A stretch of 64,000 nt of DNA from Pseudemcibacter sp038106445 (lineage in GTDB: Bacteria > Pseudomonadota > Alphaproteobacteria > Sphingomonadales > Emcibacteraceae). Position numbers and translations under genes: made by a program. The first letter of the stretch is position 1; each line of letters begins with the position of its first letter. The stretch spans positions 1-64,000 of the forward strand of contig JAYODU010000005.1 of NCBI GenBank assembly GCA_038106445.1, given 5' to 3'. The notes under the pieces are model-generated. The model was given only the letters and a program-made list of their open reading frames with translations. It searched no databases and was not told the DNA's origin. Positions 35,887 through 44,891 of this stretch are shown piece by piece.

Positions 35887-37096
35887 TTATTTTTTCCAAT
35901 AATAATTCTGCGGCCCCAAATGATAATATCCACCCGTTCGATCCATGCCCGGCATTTACATAAAGATTATCGGTACCTGCTTTTCCAATCATGGGCAGAT
36001 CATCGGGTGTTTGTGGTCTTAGTCCTGTCCAAATTTCCGGTTTCTCATCAAAACTGGCAGCATTCGGCATTAATGATTTTGCTTTTGCAGCGAGCAATGA
36101 AACATGTTTATAGTCAATATACAGACTTTCTGAAAAAATTGCATATCCTGCAACCCTGATATGGTTTCCAAGCCTTGCTACAACAAATTTACCTGCTGTA
36201 TCGGTTACGCTTAAATGTGGCGGATTTTTACCTGGTGGATAAGTAAGGCTGATGCCTTTAATACCCGTAATGGATTTTCTGTCTTTAAAATCTCTTTTTA
36301 AAATCTGATTACTTGCCATCCCGGCACAAACAATAAATAAGTCGGCTTCCAAGGTGCCCATTGATGTTTCTAAACCGACAGCTTTATTATTATTTTTTAA
36401 TATTTTTTGAACGGTTACATCATAAATAATTTTACTGCCCAACTTTGATGTCAGGATGCTTGCCAGGTTTTTACAAAATAAATGGCAGTCTCCAACTGCG
36501 GCATCCGAAAGATAAGTACCGCCAGCTATCTTTCTTGTAGCCCCGGTAAGGGCACTTTCCCGTTCTATACATTCTTCTTTTGTTATAACTTTATGACTTC
36601 CGCCATGTGCACACTGAAATTCGGCAAATTTCTTGGCAGCATCTAAGTCTTTTTCAGTTTCATGGGTATATATTTTTCCTTCTCTGCGCCATTTAAAATC
36701 AATGTCATAGCGTGTTCTAAATGCATCAAGTGAATCCCGCGATCGCTGAGCCATTTTTATCAAGTCGAGGGTGTTTTTCATCCAGTTTTTTGATGAACAT
36801 TGCCGCATGAAGGAAAGGGCCCAATGCCAGTTTCTGGGATGAATTAATCCGGTGGCTATAACACCACTTTGAGAAGGCGTTAGAAATGTTCGAGGAAGGC
36901 TTCGCAGGAATGATGGGGAACTCATAGCACTGATATTATAAATAAGCTGACCTGCATTTGCTTTACTGGTGCCTTCGGCGGGCTTGCTCTTTTGTTCAAT
37001 TACAGTAACAGAATAACCTTCCTCGGCAAGCCGGCATGCCGTCGTCAGTCCCACTATCCCCGCGCCAATAACAATTACTTCTTTTTTATTTTCCAA
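35879..37096 (-). CDS. DadA-like FAD-dependent D-amino acid dehydrogenase
   Basis: This 405-residue flavoprotein of the DAO superfamily has the N-terminal dinucleotide motif VIGAGIVGLTTACRLAEEG (residues 10-28) and the C-terminal FAD contact YVNAGHGSNGWILSFGAAELL. In DadA the electrons go to the respiratory chain and the D-amino acid becomes a keto acid. It is translationally linked to the NhaC-type transporter. The choice between D-amino acid dehydrogenase and glycine/sarcosine oxidase is not certain. Confidence 0.82.
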   Translation of the reverse strand: MENKKEVIVIGAGIVGLTTACRLAEEGYSVTVIEQKSKPAEGTSKANAGQLIYNISAMSSPSFLRSLPRTFLTPSQSGVIATGLIHPRNWHWALSFMRQCSSKNWMKNTLDLIKMAQRSRDSLDAFRTRYDIDFKWRREGKIYTHETEKDLDAAKKFAEFQCAHGGSHKVITKEECIERESALTGATRKIAGGTYLSDAAVGDCHLFCKNLASILTSKLGSKIIYDVTVQKILKNNNKAVGLETSMGTLEADLFIVCAGMASNQILKRDFKDRKSITGIKGISLTYPPGKNPPHLSVTDTAGKFVVARLGNHIRVAGYAIFSESLYIDYKHVSLLAAKAKSLMPNAASFDEKPEIWTGLRPQTPDDLPMIGKAGTDNLYVNAGHGSNGWILSFGAAELLLEKINE

Positions 37097-37325
37097 AAGT
37101 ACATTTTTTCCTTGATGAATTGTTTAAAATGACTTGTTACTTAATACTGCTTGCCTCAAACGAAATTATTTGTTTGTTTTTATTCAAATGATAATCTCTA
37201 AATGCAAATTGAATTTTATCTTTATAATCAAATACTGTACCGGGTCCATAATGGCAATACTAATCCGTATACAGACAAACAATGGATAGGGATATGAAGA
37301 ACTATTAAATAATGACAGGCGTCAA

Positions 37326-37781
37326 TTGATTTCTGCCTTGGTGCTGGGGTTAGTGGGCACAACGATAAGTGCCAGCCGGGGGGCTGCTCAAAACGCATCT
37401 TTGACAGGCGAGACTTTAGAAAAAGATGGAGGTACGGATGCAGGTGTTGTGTCAATGAAAAATGTGCCTTCAAGGGGGTGGGGTAAAGGCGGCATGACCT
37501 GGGAATTGCTTGCGAACCCGGAATTGGGTGTTTTTTATGAAAAAGTTTCTCCCGGAACGATGGAAGTAAACCACTATCACGAAAAGGCGTACCAGTTCTT
37601 TTTTGTGATAAAGGGGCAATTAACTATCAAACTGTCATCTGAGGAAATCATACTCAATGAACTTGAAGGATTTGAAGTGAAACCTGGCATGACACATCAG
37701 GCCATCAATAATTCCGGCAGTGATATAGAATTTTTAGCAATTTCAAGTCCGATAACAGCGGGTGACCGTGTTACTGTTTAG
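37326..37781 (+). CDS. Exported cupin-domain protein; N-terminus possibly frameshifted
   Basis: The body (about residues 55-150) is a single cupin: VSPGTMEVNHYHEKAYQFFFVIKGQL gives the metal-binding H-x-H and Glu/Gln ligands and KPGMTHQAINNSG the last histidine. It starts with an unusual TTG inside a signal peptide. In the same frame upstream lies DRRQLISALVLGLVGTTIS, a twin-arginine signal, but without a start codon. One inserted base after the ATG at 37294, which follows GGATAGGGAT, would restore a full Tat signal. So it is either a TTG-started protein or a gene with a one-base lesion. Neighbours suggest an amino-acid context; function is unknown. Confidence 0.72.
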   Translation: MISALVLGLVGTTISASRGAAQNASLTGETLEKDGGTDAGVVSMKNVPSRGWGKGGMTWELLANPELGVFYEKVSPGTMEVNHYHEKAYQFFFVIKGQLTIKLSSEEIILNELEGFEVKPGMTHQAINNSGSDIEFLAISSPITAGDRVTV

Positions 37782-37866
37782 AAACTACTGCATACTGATT
37801 ACAATTAAAAAGTTTGGTGCATTCTTCTTTGTTTTAAGTAAGATGAAAAAATAGGGAGAAGGAATT

Positions 37867-39180
37867 ATGGCGGAGGGAACAAAGAAGCTACTTGGCTTTT
37901 GGGATATGATGAGTATTTCCCTTGGTCAGATCATTGGGACCGGTGTTGTGGTGCTGACCGGGATAAGCATTTCCATGACGGGTTATGGTGCGCCATGGGC
38001 GTTTATTCTTGCGTTTGCCATCGTGGCAATCCCGACAATTTGTATTGCGGCCCTTGGGTCTGCAGTTCCCAATACAGGCGGAAATTACACTTATGTCCGT
38101 GATATGCTGGGTAGCCGCACATCTTTTTTATATCTTTCATTGCTCGTGGCAGGGCAGGTAATCCTTGCAAGTTATGCTATCGGTTTTGCGGAGTATGCGG
38201 AGGCACTATTTCCCGGTATCAATATGACTTTTGCCGCTGCGGCAATTATGGTGCTTTGTTTTATTGCCAATTTATTGGGTATTAAAACCGCGGCACGCTT
38301 TCAGTCTGTCATGGTTCTGGTTTTGGTGGCGTCACTTATATTTTATATTATATCGGGGCTGGGCCATATAAATGACTACAGCCATTATACAAATTCTGAA
38401 AATATATTTCCAAACGGGTTTGGTGGTTTCTTTGCGGCAGCCTTCCTTTTAAGGTTAAGTTTAATTGGATCTGAATTTGTTTCTGAATTCGGTGGTGAAA
38501 TGGAAAATCCGGGAAAAACCATACCGCGTGTCATGGGACTTTCGCTTTTGCTGGTTGTGCTTCTCTATATCGGTATTGCAACCGTTGCGACGGGCGTGCT
38601 GCCGCTTGATCAGGTGCAGGGCGAAAACCTTGCTGCAACGGCCAAAGTTGTATTTACGCCTACGGTTTATTATGCCTTTATTGGTGGTGGCATTCTGGTG
38701 TCGCTCGTCACATCATTAAACGCGATATTTGCGTGGTGCACGCGTGGGCTTTATATGGCTACGGAAGATGGATGGCTTCCCAAAAATCTTGCAGTAAAAA
38801 ACAGGTTTGGAACACCTTATATATTCCTTACGCTCTTTTTTGTTGTCGGTATTGCACCAATCCTGTCCGGGCTAAGTCTTGAATATGTCTCAATTCTTGC
38901 AAATGCTGTTGGGGCAATATTCGGGCTCTTTCCTGTATTCGCGCTTTATAATCTTACCACGCGAAATCCCGAGGCATATGCAAATGCGCCGTTTAAATTA
39001 CCCGTCTGGGCGACAAGGGCATTTCCGCTTGCCGCCGTTGTAATATACGGTTACGGCATCTATAGCTCGTGGGATTTTATCGGAAATACCGGGTGGTATT
39101 CGCTCCTCGCTTACACTGCCCTCATTATGGTTTATATCTATTTCCGTAGTCCCTATGTGCCGGGAAAAAGTAAAAATTAA
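37867..39180 (+). CDS. APC-family amino acid permease
   Basis: This 437-residue inner-membrane transporter has about 12 helices. GQIIGTGVVVLTGISISMTGYGAPWAF (residues 19-45) is the APC substrate-binding signature, and EFVSEFGGEMENPGKTIPRVMGLS the conserved cytoplasmic loop after helix 6. It starts with ATG behind GGAGAAGG. It faces the Tat-exported class-V enzyme convergently (stops overlap by four bases). It probably imports an amino acid or amine handled by the neighbours. Confidence 0.92.
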   Translation: MAEGTKKLLGFWDMMSISLGQIIGTGVVVLTGISISMTGYGAPWAFILAFAIVAIPTICIAALGSAVPNTGGNYTYVRDMLGSRTSFLYLSLLVAGQVILASYAIGFAEYAEALFPGINMTFAAAAIMVLCFIANLLGIKTAARFQSVMVLVLVASLIFYIISGLGHINDYSHYTNSENIFPNGFGGFFAAAFLLRLSLIGSEFVSEFGGEMENPGKTIPRVMGLSLLLVVLLYIGIATVATGVLPLDQVQGENLAATAKVVFTPTVYYAFIGGGILVSLVTSLNAIFAWCTRGLYMATEDGWLPKNLAVKNRFGTPYIFLTLFFVVGIAPILSGLSLEYVSILANAVGAIFGLFPVFALYNLTTRNPEAYANAPFKLPVWATRAFPLAAVVIYGYGIYSSWDFIGNTGWYSLLAYTALIMVYIYFRSPYVPGKSKN

Positions 39181-40379
39181 ACCGCTTCTTTAAGTACCGA
39201 AAGAAGATGTTCAATTTCACCCATATCATTAAAAACTGATGGGGCAATCCTTATCCGGTTTTCGTAGACGGAAATTGCAATTGCTGCACGTTCAAGGGCG
39301 GGGCGGACTTTATCCCCAATGCCATCAAACCCGGCAACCACATATGGGCCCTTGCTTTGCTTGCTCGTGTGTAAAGCGATCCCGATCTCCGGAAGTTCAT
39401 CCTTAAGCCGGTTAACCAGTGTCTGATTATGGGCATGGATATTTTCAACACCGATATCAAGAATATATTTAAGTGATTCTTTTGTAATTGCGATGCCGGT
39501 AAAGGATCTTGTCCCCTGCGCGAATTTTCCGGAGGCGGTCTTAACATAACCAAATTCGTCACGCTCCGTATTTTCACCGGCACCAAATCCGCCAAACTCA
39601 GTACGGTGTAGTCTTTCCTGCGCCGCTTTTGATGCAAATACGAAACCAAGGCCAAAATCACCCATTAGCCACTTGTAACAGGAACATGCCGCGAAATCGA
39701 GGCCGCTTGCCTTAACATCAATGGGCATGGCACCTACCGCCTGTATAATATCGGCATAAACAAGTGTGCCATTGGCATGGGCGATATCGCAAAGCGCCTT
39801 AAGGTCGTGTTCAAATCCGCTTTCCATTGCAATAAGTGAGACAGCAATTAATTTCGTATCTGGCCTTAAGGCATCTTTTATATCATCAAGTTCGATACGG
39901 TAATTTCGGATGGGAACACGTGTTACCGCCACCCCCATTTTTGCAAGGCCATCATAAATTGATCTGGAACCGGGAAAGTGTGCTTCATCCGTGATGATGT
40001 GTCCACCAACATGAGGAAAACCAAGCCCACGTACAATCGCCTGTTCACCGGCAGTGGTTCTTTCAACATATGCGACTTCGTCTGCGTCAGCATTAATAAT
40101 ACGTGCGAAATTTTCAAGTGGTTCGTCGCTTGCATTGCTTCCACCCGGTGCCCCCGGTGCTATACGACGCTTTGAAAGATAGGTTTCTACCGCTTTGCTG
40201 GATACCAGACTTATCGGATGCTGTGATGCACTGTTCAGGTAAGTTACAGCCATACTGCAGAAACCCGTCTTATCCGGTAAGGATGTTGCACCGAGTGCTA
40301 CTGAACTATTACCAGTTGCTAGCGCGTATGCTGACGTTACGGCGGCAGCTTTTATCATATCTCGTCTTGAAAATTGCAT
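39177..40379 (-). CDS. Tat-exported class-V aminotransferase-fold PLP enzyme
   Basis: This 400-residue PLP enzyme begins MQFSRRDMIKAAAVTSAYAL, a clear twin-arginine signal (R5-R6), so it should be exported with PLP already bound. The PLP lysine lies in ACSCYKWLMGDFGLGF, and the cofactor Asp in VYADIIQAVGAM. It is the isopenicillin-N-epimerase/cysteine-desulfurase branch of class V. Epimerase, C-S lyase or aminotransferase activity are all possible. It is divergent from the kinase/aminotransferase pair at 40499. Confidence 0.87.
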   Translation of the reverse strand: MQFSRRDMIKAAAVTSAYALATGNSSVALGATSLPDKTGFCSMAVTYLNSASQHPISLVSSKAVETYLSKRRIAPGAPGGSNASDEPLENFARIINADADEVAYVERTTAGEQAIVRGLGFPHVGGHIITDEAHFPGSRSIYDGLAKMGVAVTRVPIRNYRIELDDIKDALRPDTKLIAVSLIAMESGFEHDLKALCDIAHANGTLVYADIIQAVGAMPIDVKASGLDFAACSCYKWLMGDFGLGFVFASKAAQERLHRTEFGGFGAGENTERDEFGYVKTASGKFAQGTRSFTGIAITKESLKYILDIGVENIHAHNQTLVNRLKDELPEIGIALHTSKQSKGPYVVAGFDGIGDKVRPALERAAIAISVYENRIRIAPSVFNDMGEIEHLLSVLKEAV

Positions 40380-40498
40380 GATCGTCTCCCTTTTTATAAT
40401 GATGATAGCGAAGAATTGTTTTGATGTACATTCTCTCTGGACATTAAGTGCAACATTCTACAGGATGTTTTAAAAATAACATAATAATTGGTGAATGT

Positions 40499-41470
40499 AT
40501 GACGTATGAAGTACCAAAATTTGATCTTGGGCGTATAAGTGAAATTTTTAAAAACTATTACGGTCTGTCAGGTGAATTTACTTCTCTGGTTTCGTTCGAA
40601 GATCAGAATGTCATGATTAAATCGGAACGCGGGAAATTTGTACTGAAAATTGCCAATAAAGCTTGGTCGAAAAATTTTATCAGCATGCAGACTGATGTAT
40701 TAATTCACCTTAGAAAGCAGGCTCCACATTTAACTCTGCCAAGTGTGATTAAAAGCCTTAACGGTGATAATATGATTGAAGTTGATGGTTTTACCATGCG
40801 TCTTTTATCATTTCTCGAAGGGGATGTTATTGCGAAAACCACCCGCACACCCGAACTTTACAGTGATATTGGTCGGTTCTTGGGTGATTTCTCAAAGGCG
40901 ATGGAAGGGTATGATCATCCGGGGCGCGACGGGTCCGATCCCAATTGGAAACTGGATAATGTAATTGCATGTAAAAAATATCTTCCGGAAGTCGTGGACG
41001 AAGATACCCGTGACCGTATCGCAAGGCTTTATGATTATTATGAAGAAAACATTGTTCCCGTATTATCCGGTCTGCGCAAAGCAGTGCTGCATGGGGATGC
41101 GAATGAGCAAAATTTCCTGATCCTACCGGATCAGCCAGATAAAATTGCCGGGCTGATCGATTTCGGGGAAATGCAATATGGCGCACAGGTCAATGAACTG
41201 GCAATCATGTTGGCATATTGTTTACTCAATGAAGACGATATTGAAATGGCATCGAAAAGGATGATCGAAGGATATGTTGCAAATTTTCCGCTTCAGCCAG
41301 AAGAAATGGAGATATTATATCATCTAGCCGCAATGCGGCTTGTGACCAATATTACAATGACGTCTCATCAATCAAAGCAACAACCCGATAATGAATATAT
41401 TCTTATCGCGCAGGGGCCGGCGAAAATTCTTCTGAAAAGGCTGGAAGAAGAAAAATATATTATGAATTAG
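40499..41470 (+). CDS. APH-family phosphotransferase (homoserine/hydroxylysine kinase-like)
   Basis: This is a 323-residue kinase of the aminoglycoside phosphotransferase/choline kinase fold. The catalytic loop is VLHGDANEQNFLI, with the metal-binding GLIDFGEM. Similar proteins phosphorylate small amino alcohols or hydroxy amino acids such as homoserine or 5-hydroxylysine. I chose the ATG at 40499 because MTYEVPKFDLGRI is the natural domain start. It precedes the aminotransferase gene by nine bases, so the two enzymes probably act in sequence on one hydroxy-amino acid. Confidence 0.82.
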   Translation: MTYEVPKFDLGRISEIFKNYYGLSGEFTSLVSFEDQNVMIKSERGKFVLKIANKAWSKNFISMQTDVLIHLRKQAPHLTLPSVIKSLNGDNMIEVDGFTMRLLSFLEGDVIAKTTRTPELYSDIGRFLGDFSKAMEGYDHPGRDGSDPNWKLDNVIACKKYLPEVVDEDTRDRIARLYDYYEENIVPVLSGLRKAVLHGDANEQNFLILPDQPDKIAGLIDFGEMQYGAQVNELAIMLAYCLLNEDDIEMASKRMIEGYVANFPLQPEEMEILYHLAAMRLVTNITMTSHQSKQQPDNEYILIAQGPAKILLKRLEEEKYIMN

Positions 41471-41479
41471 GATCGTTAC

Positions 41480-42640
41480 ATGACACACAGGGTTCCATGG
41501 TCTGCGCAGCATAAAAAATTAACGGCAAATACGCTTTTTAGCCTTTCCAACTCATTTGCGGAACCGCTAAGTAGTGATGAACTTATTGAGCTTTCATTAA
41601 AGCGCGGTGATCATGAAATTGTTGAACAGTATGAGAAACATTCACTTCGCTATACGCCTAATGGCGGTAGCCTTGATTTGCGTATTGAAATTGCAAAATT
41701 ATATGGCCATGGCATTGGTCCGGAAAATATTATTGTTTTTACAGGTGCGCAGGTGGCACTTCAAACAGCTGCACTGGCGATTATGGGGGTTGGGGATCAT
41801 GCAATCGTTTTTACGCCGGGCTATCAATCCACACAGGAAGCTCCGCTCATTGCCAGAGGGACTGTTACCCGTATTGAACTAAACCCTGAGGAAGGGTGGC
41901 AAATTGACCCGGATAAGGTAGCGGCGGCCATAAAGGATAACACCAGATATATGGTCATTAATGAACCCTATAATCCGGCAGGCACATTGATGAAGCAAGA
42001 AGTGCAACGGCGGCTTGTGGAAATAGCGAAAGAAAATGAAATAATCATTTTATCAGATGAAGTTTACCGCCTTCTGGAACATGATGAAGTGGACCGTCTT
42101 CCGGCAATGGCAGATATTTATGACCGTGGGATAAGCGCGGTAACCGTATCCAAGCCATGGGGTGGATGCGGTATTACAATTGGCTGGCTTGCGCTTCAGG
42201 ATATGGAACTGAAGGAACATATTACAAATATGCAGTATTTCGCGACCGCATGTCCAAGCCGCGCCAGTGAAATTCAGGCGATCATGGCTTTGCGTGCCAG
42301 TGATTATCTACTGGCACGTAACCTTGAAATTATTCGCAAAAATGTTGCGCTTCTTGATGCATTTGTTGAAAAATATAATCATATGTTCGAATGGGTAAAA
42401 CCAAAAGCGGGGGCCATATGCTATATCCGATTTAAGGGGCCGCTTACATCAGCGGAGCTTGGTGAGCAGCTCGCTGCCGCCGGGATTGGTATTAAACCTG
42501 CGTGGGTATTTTCAAAACCGGGAACCCCCGATAGCGGATATTTTCGTGTGGGCTATGGTGAAAGCATCATGCCAAAAGCGCTTGAATCCTTGGAAAAATT
42601 TGTTGAAGATCACAAAGATGATTGGTCTGCCAGCATGTAA
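41480..42640 (+). CDS. Class I/II aminotransferase
   Basis: This 386-residue fold-type I PLP enzyme has its PLP lysine in AVTVSKPWGGCGITIGWLAL, the Asn/Asp/Tyr cofactor set in NEPYNPAGTL and ILSDEVYRLL, and the substrate arginine in YFRVGYGES. It is co-transcribed with the kinase at 40499. The KPWGG loop sets it apart from aspartate and aromatic aminotransferases and recalls amino-acid cyclases or lyases of the same fold, so a beta/gamma-elimination of a phosphorylated amino acid is possible. Confidence 0.87.
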   Translation: MTHRVPWSAQHKKLTANTLFSLSNSFAEPLSSDELIELSLKRGDHEIVEQYEKHSLRYTPNGGSLDLRIEIAKLYGHGIGPENIIVFTGAQVALQTAALAIMGVGDHAIVFTPGYQSTQEAPLIARGTVTRIELNPEEGWQIDPDKVAAAIKDNTRYMVINEPYNPAGTLMKQEVQRRLVEIAKENEIIILSDEVYRLLEHDEVDRLPAMADIYDRGISAVTVSKPWGGCGITIGWLALQDMELKEHITNMQYFATACPSRASEIQAIMALRASDYLLARNLEIIRKNVALLDAFVEKYNHMFEWVKPKAGAICYIRFKGPLTSAELGEQLAAAGIGIKPAWVFSKPGTPDSGYFRVGYGESIMPKALESLEKFVEDHKDDWSASM

Positions 42641-42693
42641 CCAAAATAGCCATTTCAAACTTTTGAATAACTTTAACGCTATAGGAGACAATA

Positions 42694-43428
42694 ATGATAC
42701 TTCGTCGTTTTATGCAGCATGTTCGCGAACAAAACTGGTTCGCTGTTGGTCTGGATGTTCTTGTTGTTATTGTAGGTATCTTTCTCGGCTTTCAGGTGCA
42801 GGCGTGGTACGACAAGGAGCAATCAAAAGAGAATGAAATAGCATATTTAAATAATCTTAATGAAGATTTTGAAACAAGCATTCTAATGATAAATGATAGT
42901 CAGGTAGAACGCGATTTTGTGGAGAAAGGGCTGGCTGAAATACCAAATAGCTATGCCGGTAATAAGGATATTGATGAACTTTCAAGTATTCACTGTCGTG
43001 CTGTGTCAATTTCCCATAAACAAGCTAACCCGATATCTGAACTTCCGGCCGCAAGATAATTAATAAGCAGCGGGAACTTGCAGATTATTTCCAATGAAAA
43101 AGTCCGCAGGAGGATTTCATCTTATTTGGGGATTCTGGATTTGCTTCGTGACAGACGCACAAGCACGCAACTTTTTATGGTCGATTTGACAGGACTTTAT
43201 CCTGAAATAATTGAAGTTGATTTGCTAAATGCTGATAACTTGGCTTCAGGTGAAATGCCCAACAACAAATGTGATTTTGTAAATGGTTTAAGTAACCAGC
43301 AATTTATAAATCATCTTGCCATAAATGCTGGTCGTCAGTGGCAATTAACGTATTCCATTAATGAACAAATCGCAGCCCTTGAAGATTTGCACCAACTTAT
43401 AAGTGAGGAATTAAATAACCGATATTAA
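42694..43428 (+). pseudogene. DUF6090-type membrane protein gene with one in-frame stop
   Basis: The start (MILRRFMQHVREQNWFAVGLDVLVVIVGIFLGFQVQAWYDKEQSKENE...) is the family's N-terminal membrane helix with a following coiled region. Reading stops at TAA 43057-43059, but the same frame continues at once as LISSGNLQIISNEKVRRR and runs to 43428. The family usually has E before LISTGNLQLI, so GAA to TAA is the simplest lesion. About 244 codons in total, close to the family length. Either a recent pseudogene or a sequencing error. Function of the family is unknown. Confidence 0.72.
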
Positions 43429-43574
43429 TATGTTAGATGCCTTATAAATGGTAAGTAATTATAGTTGTCCAGGTTCGGGAATGAATCGGTAAAATTGTAA
43501 AAATAGTTTACAGAAATAAAAAATGTAATTTCGGGTAGGGTCGCTATCTGCCCGTAAATACTCACTCTTTTTTT

Positions 43575-43592
43575 TGGGCATGTTTTTTGCAA
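43575..43592 (+). promoter_or_regulatory. Putative sigma-54 (-24/-12) promoter for the PEP-CTERM gene
   Basis: GGGCATG-tttt-TTGCA matches the RpoN consensus TGGCACG-N4-TTGCA with the GG and GC elements at the correct spacing. It lies about 105 bases before the signal-peptide ATG at 43695. PEP-CTERM genes in many bacteria are controlled by sigma-54 through PrsK/PrsR, which strengthens the call. Confidence 0.6.
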
Positions 43593-43694
43593 TATTCTAA
43601 TACTTGCACGAATATATAACAGTTATATAAATGCATGAAAGACTAAACCCCAAAAAATTGGGCAATAATAATTAGGGTTGGACTTAGTAGAAAA

Positions 43695-44235
43695 ATGTTA
43701 AATCGTATTAGTAAAATAATTATCGCTATCTTTGCCTTATCTTTGGCAAGTGCAGCAACAGCAGCCCCGCTTCAACCGCGTTTGGGCGGACTGGCTTTTT
43801 ATGATCCGGATCTGGATATCACAGCAAAATTACATCACCAATGTACTTAATGTTGCGAGTATAACAGGCTGGCGTCTTCCGACTGCAGGCGCAAATCCGC
43901 TTGATTGTCCGGGTGTGAGCTGCGCGGACAACGAAATGGGCTATATGTATTATGTTCGCGGTATCACCAACGTGGCTGAAGGGGTATTTATCAATGTTCT
44001 TGATGGGCCTTATTTTTCAGGGACAGAGCCCGGTACTGATGTCTGGTGGTTCAGTTTCCTGACTGGTGCACAAGATCTGGATAGTAAGAACGTACCTATA
44101 AGCCAATTTTTGGCTCATACATGGGCAGTTCATGATGGTGATGTGTTGCCAGAAGTGCCGCTTCCGGCTGCCGTTTGGATGTTTGGCGTTGCGATCCTTG
44201 GTTTCATGGGCATTCGTCGCCGCAGAAACGCGTAA
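43695..44235 (+). pseudogene. Exported VPLPA/PEP-CTERM protein of the DUF1566-like family, disrupted by deletion and frameshift
   Basis: The ATG at 43695 opens a Sec signal peptide (IIIAIFALSLASAATAA) and the family start RLGGLAFYDPDLDIT, then the frame stops at 43848-43850. The next frame carries NVASITGWRLPTAGANPLD, CADNEMGYMYYVRG and DVWWFSF, as in DUF1566-like exported proteins. It ends with the sorting signal VPLPAAVWMFGVAILGFMG plus RRRRNA. About 30 residues normally between DLDIT and WRLP are missing; the break is near 43817-43825. The product would have been anchored or released by an exosortase. Confidence 0.75.
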
Positions 44236-44259
44236 TTAATAAAAAATAATTTTGATGAT

Positions 44260-44294
44260 AAAGCACCGTTTGGTTTCAAATGGTGCTTTTTTAT
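44260..44294 (+). terminator. Rho-independent terminator after the PEP-CTERM gene
   Basis: AAAGCACCGTTT and AAATGGTGCTTT form a 12-bp stem with one G-T pair around a GGTTTC-type loop, followed by TTTTTATTT. Confidence 0.85.
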
Positions 44295-44425
44295 TTGGTG
44301 AAATATTGCTGACAGAAAAGATTCTCTCATCCTATTGCCCTTTTGGGTTTCATATGAATGACACATATGTTATGAAGCGACTGGTTTTGAAAATCCTGCT
44401 TCAACACTAAATGCGAGTACGCTTT

Positions 44426-44860
44426 ATGGCTAACGAAGTTATTGCAATTGCCAGCGATCATGGTGGCTACGAATTTAAAGAAATCCTGAAATCTGAACTC
44501 GTTAAATACGGCTTTGATGTGAATGACTTAGGATGTCATGATACAAGCTCTGTTGATTATCCGGATTATGCACATACTCTTGCAGATACCCTAAAGGATG
44601 GGGCTATTAAACGCGGGGTACTGGTGTGCGGGTCGGGAATCGGTATCAGTATTACAGCAAACCGTCATCCCCATATTCGCGCAGCACTGGTTCATGATGC
44701 CCTTACGGCACGCCTGTCCCGTGAACATAATGATGCAAATGTCCTTGTCCTTGGTGGCCGTACAACCGGGATTGAGGTTGCAAAAGATTGTCTCAAGGTA
44801 TTTTTAAATACTGGTTTTGAAGGTGGTCGCCATCAAAACCGTATTAACAAAATGTCATAA
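44426..44860 (+). CDS. rpiB: Ribose-5-phosphate isomerase B
   Basis: The enzyme interconverts ribose-5-phosphate and ribulose-5-phosphate. It is 144 residues from the ATG at 44426. IAIASDHGGYEFKE is the N-terminal signature with the substrate Asp-His, the catalytic Cys lies in VLVCGSGIGISI, and LVHDALTARLSREHNDANVLVLG completes the fold. No strong ribosome site is visible at 44426 or at the in-frame ATG 44411. glyA follows after 31 bases; this pair is frequent in alphaproteobacteria. Confidence 0.93.
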   Translation: MANEVIAIASDHGGYEFKEILKSELVKYGFDVNDLGCHDTSSVDYPDYAHTLADTLKDGAIKRGVLVCGSGIGISITANRHPHIRAALVHDALTARLSREHNDANVLVLGGRTTGIEVAKDCLKVFLNTGFEGGRHQNRINKMS

Positions 44861-44891
44861 TTTATTATATTATTTTAAAGGCTTAACCATA

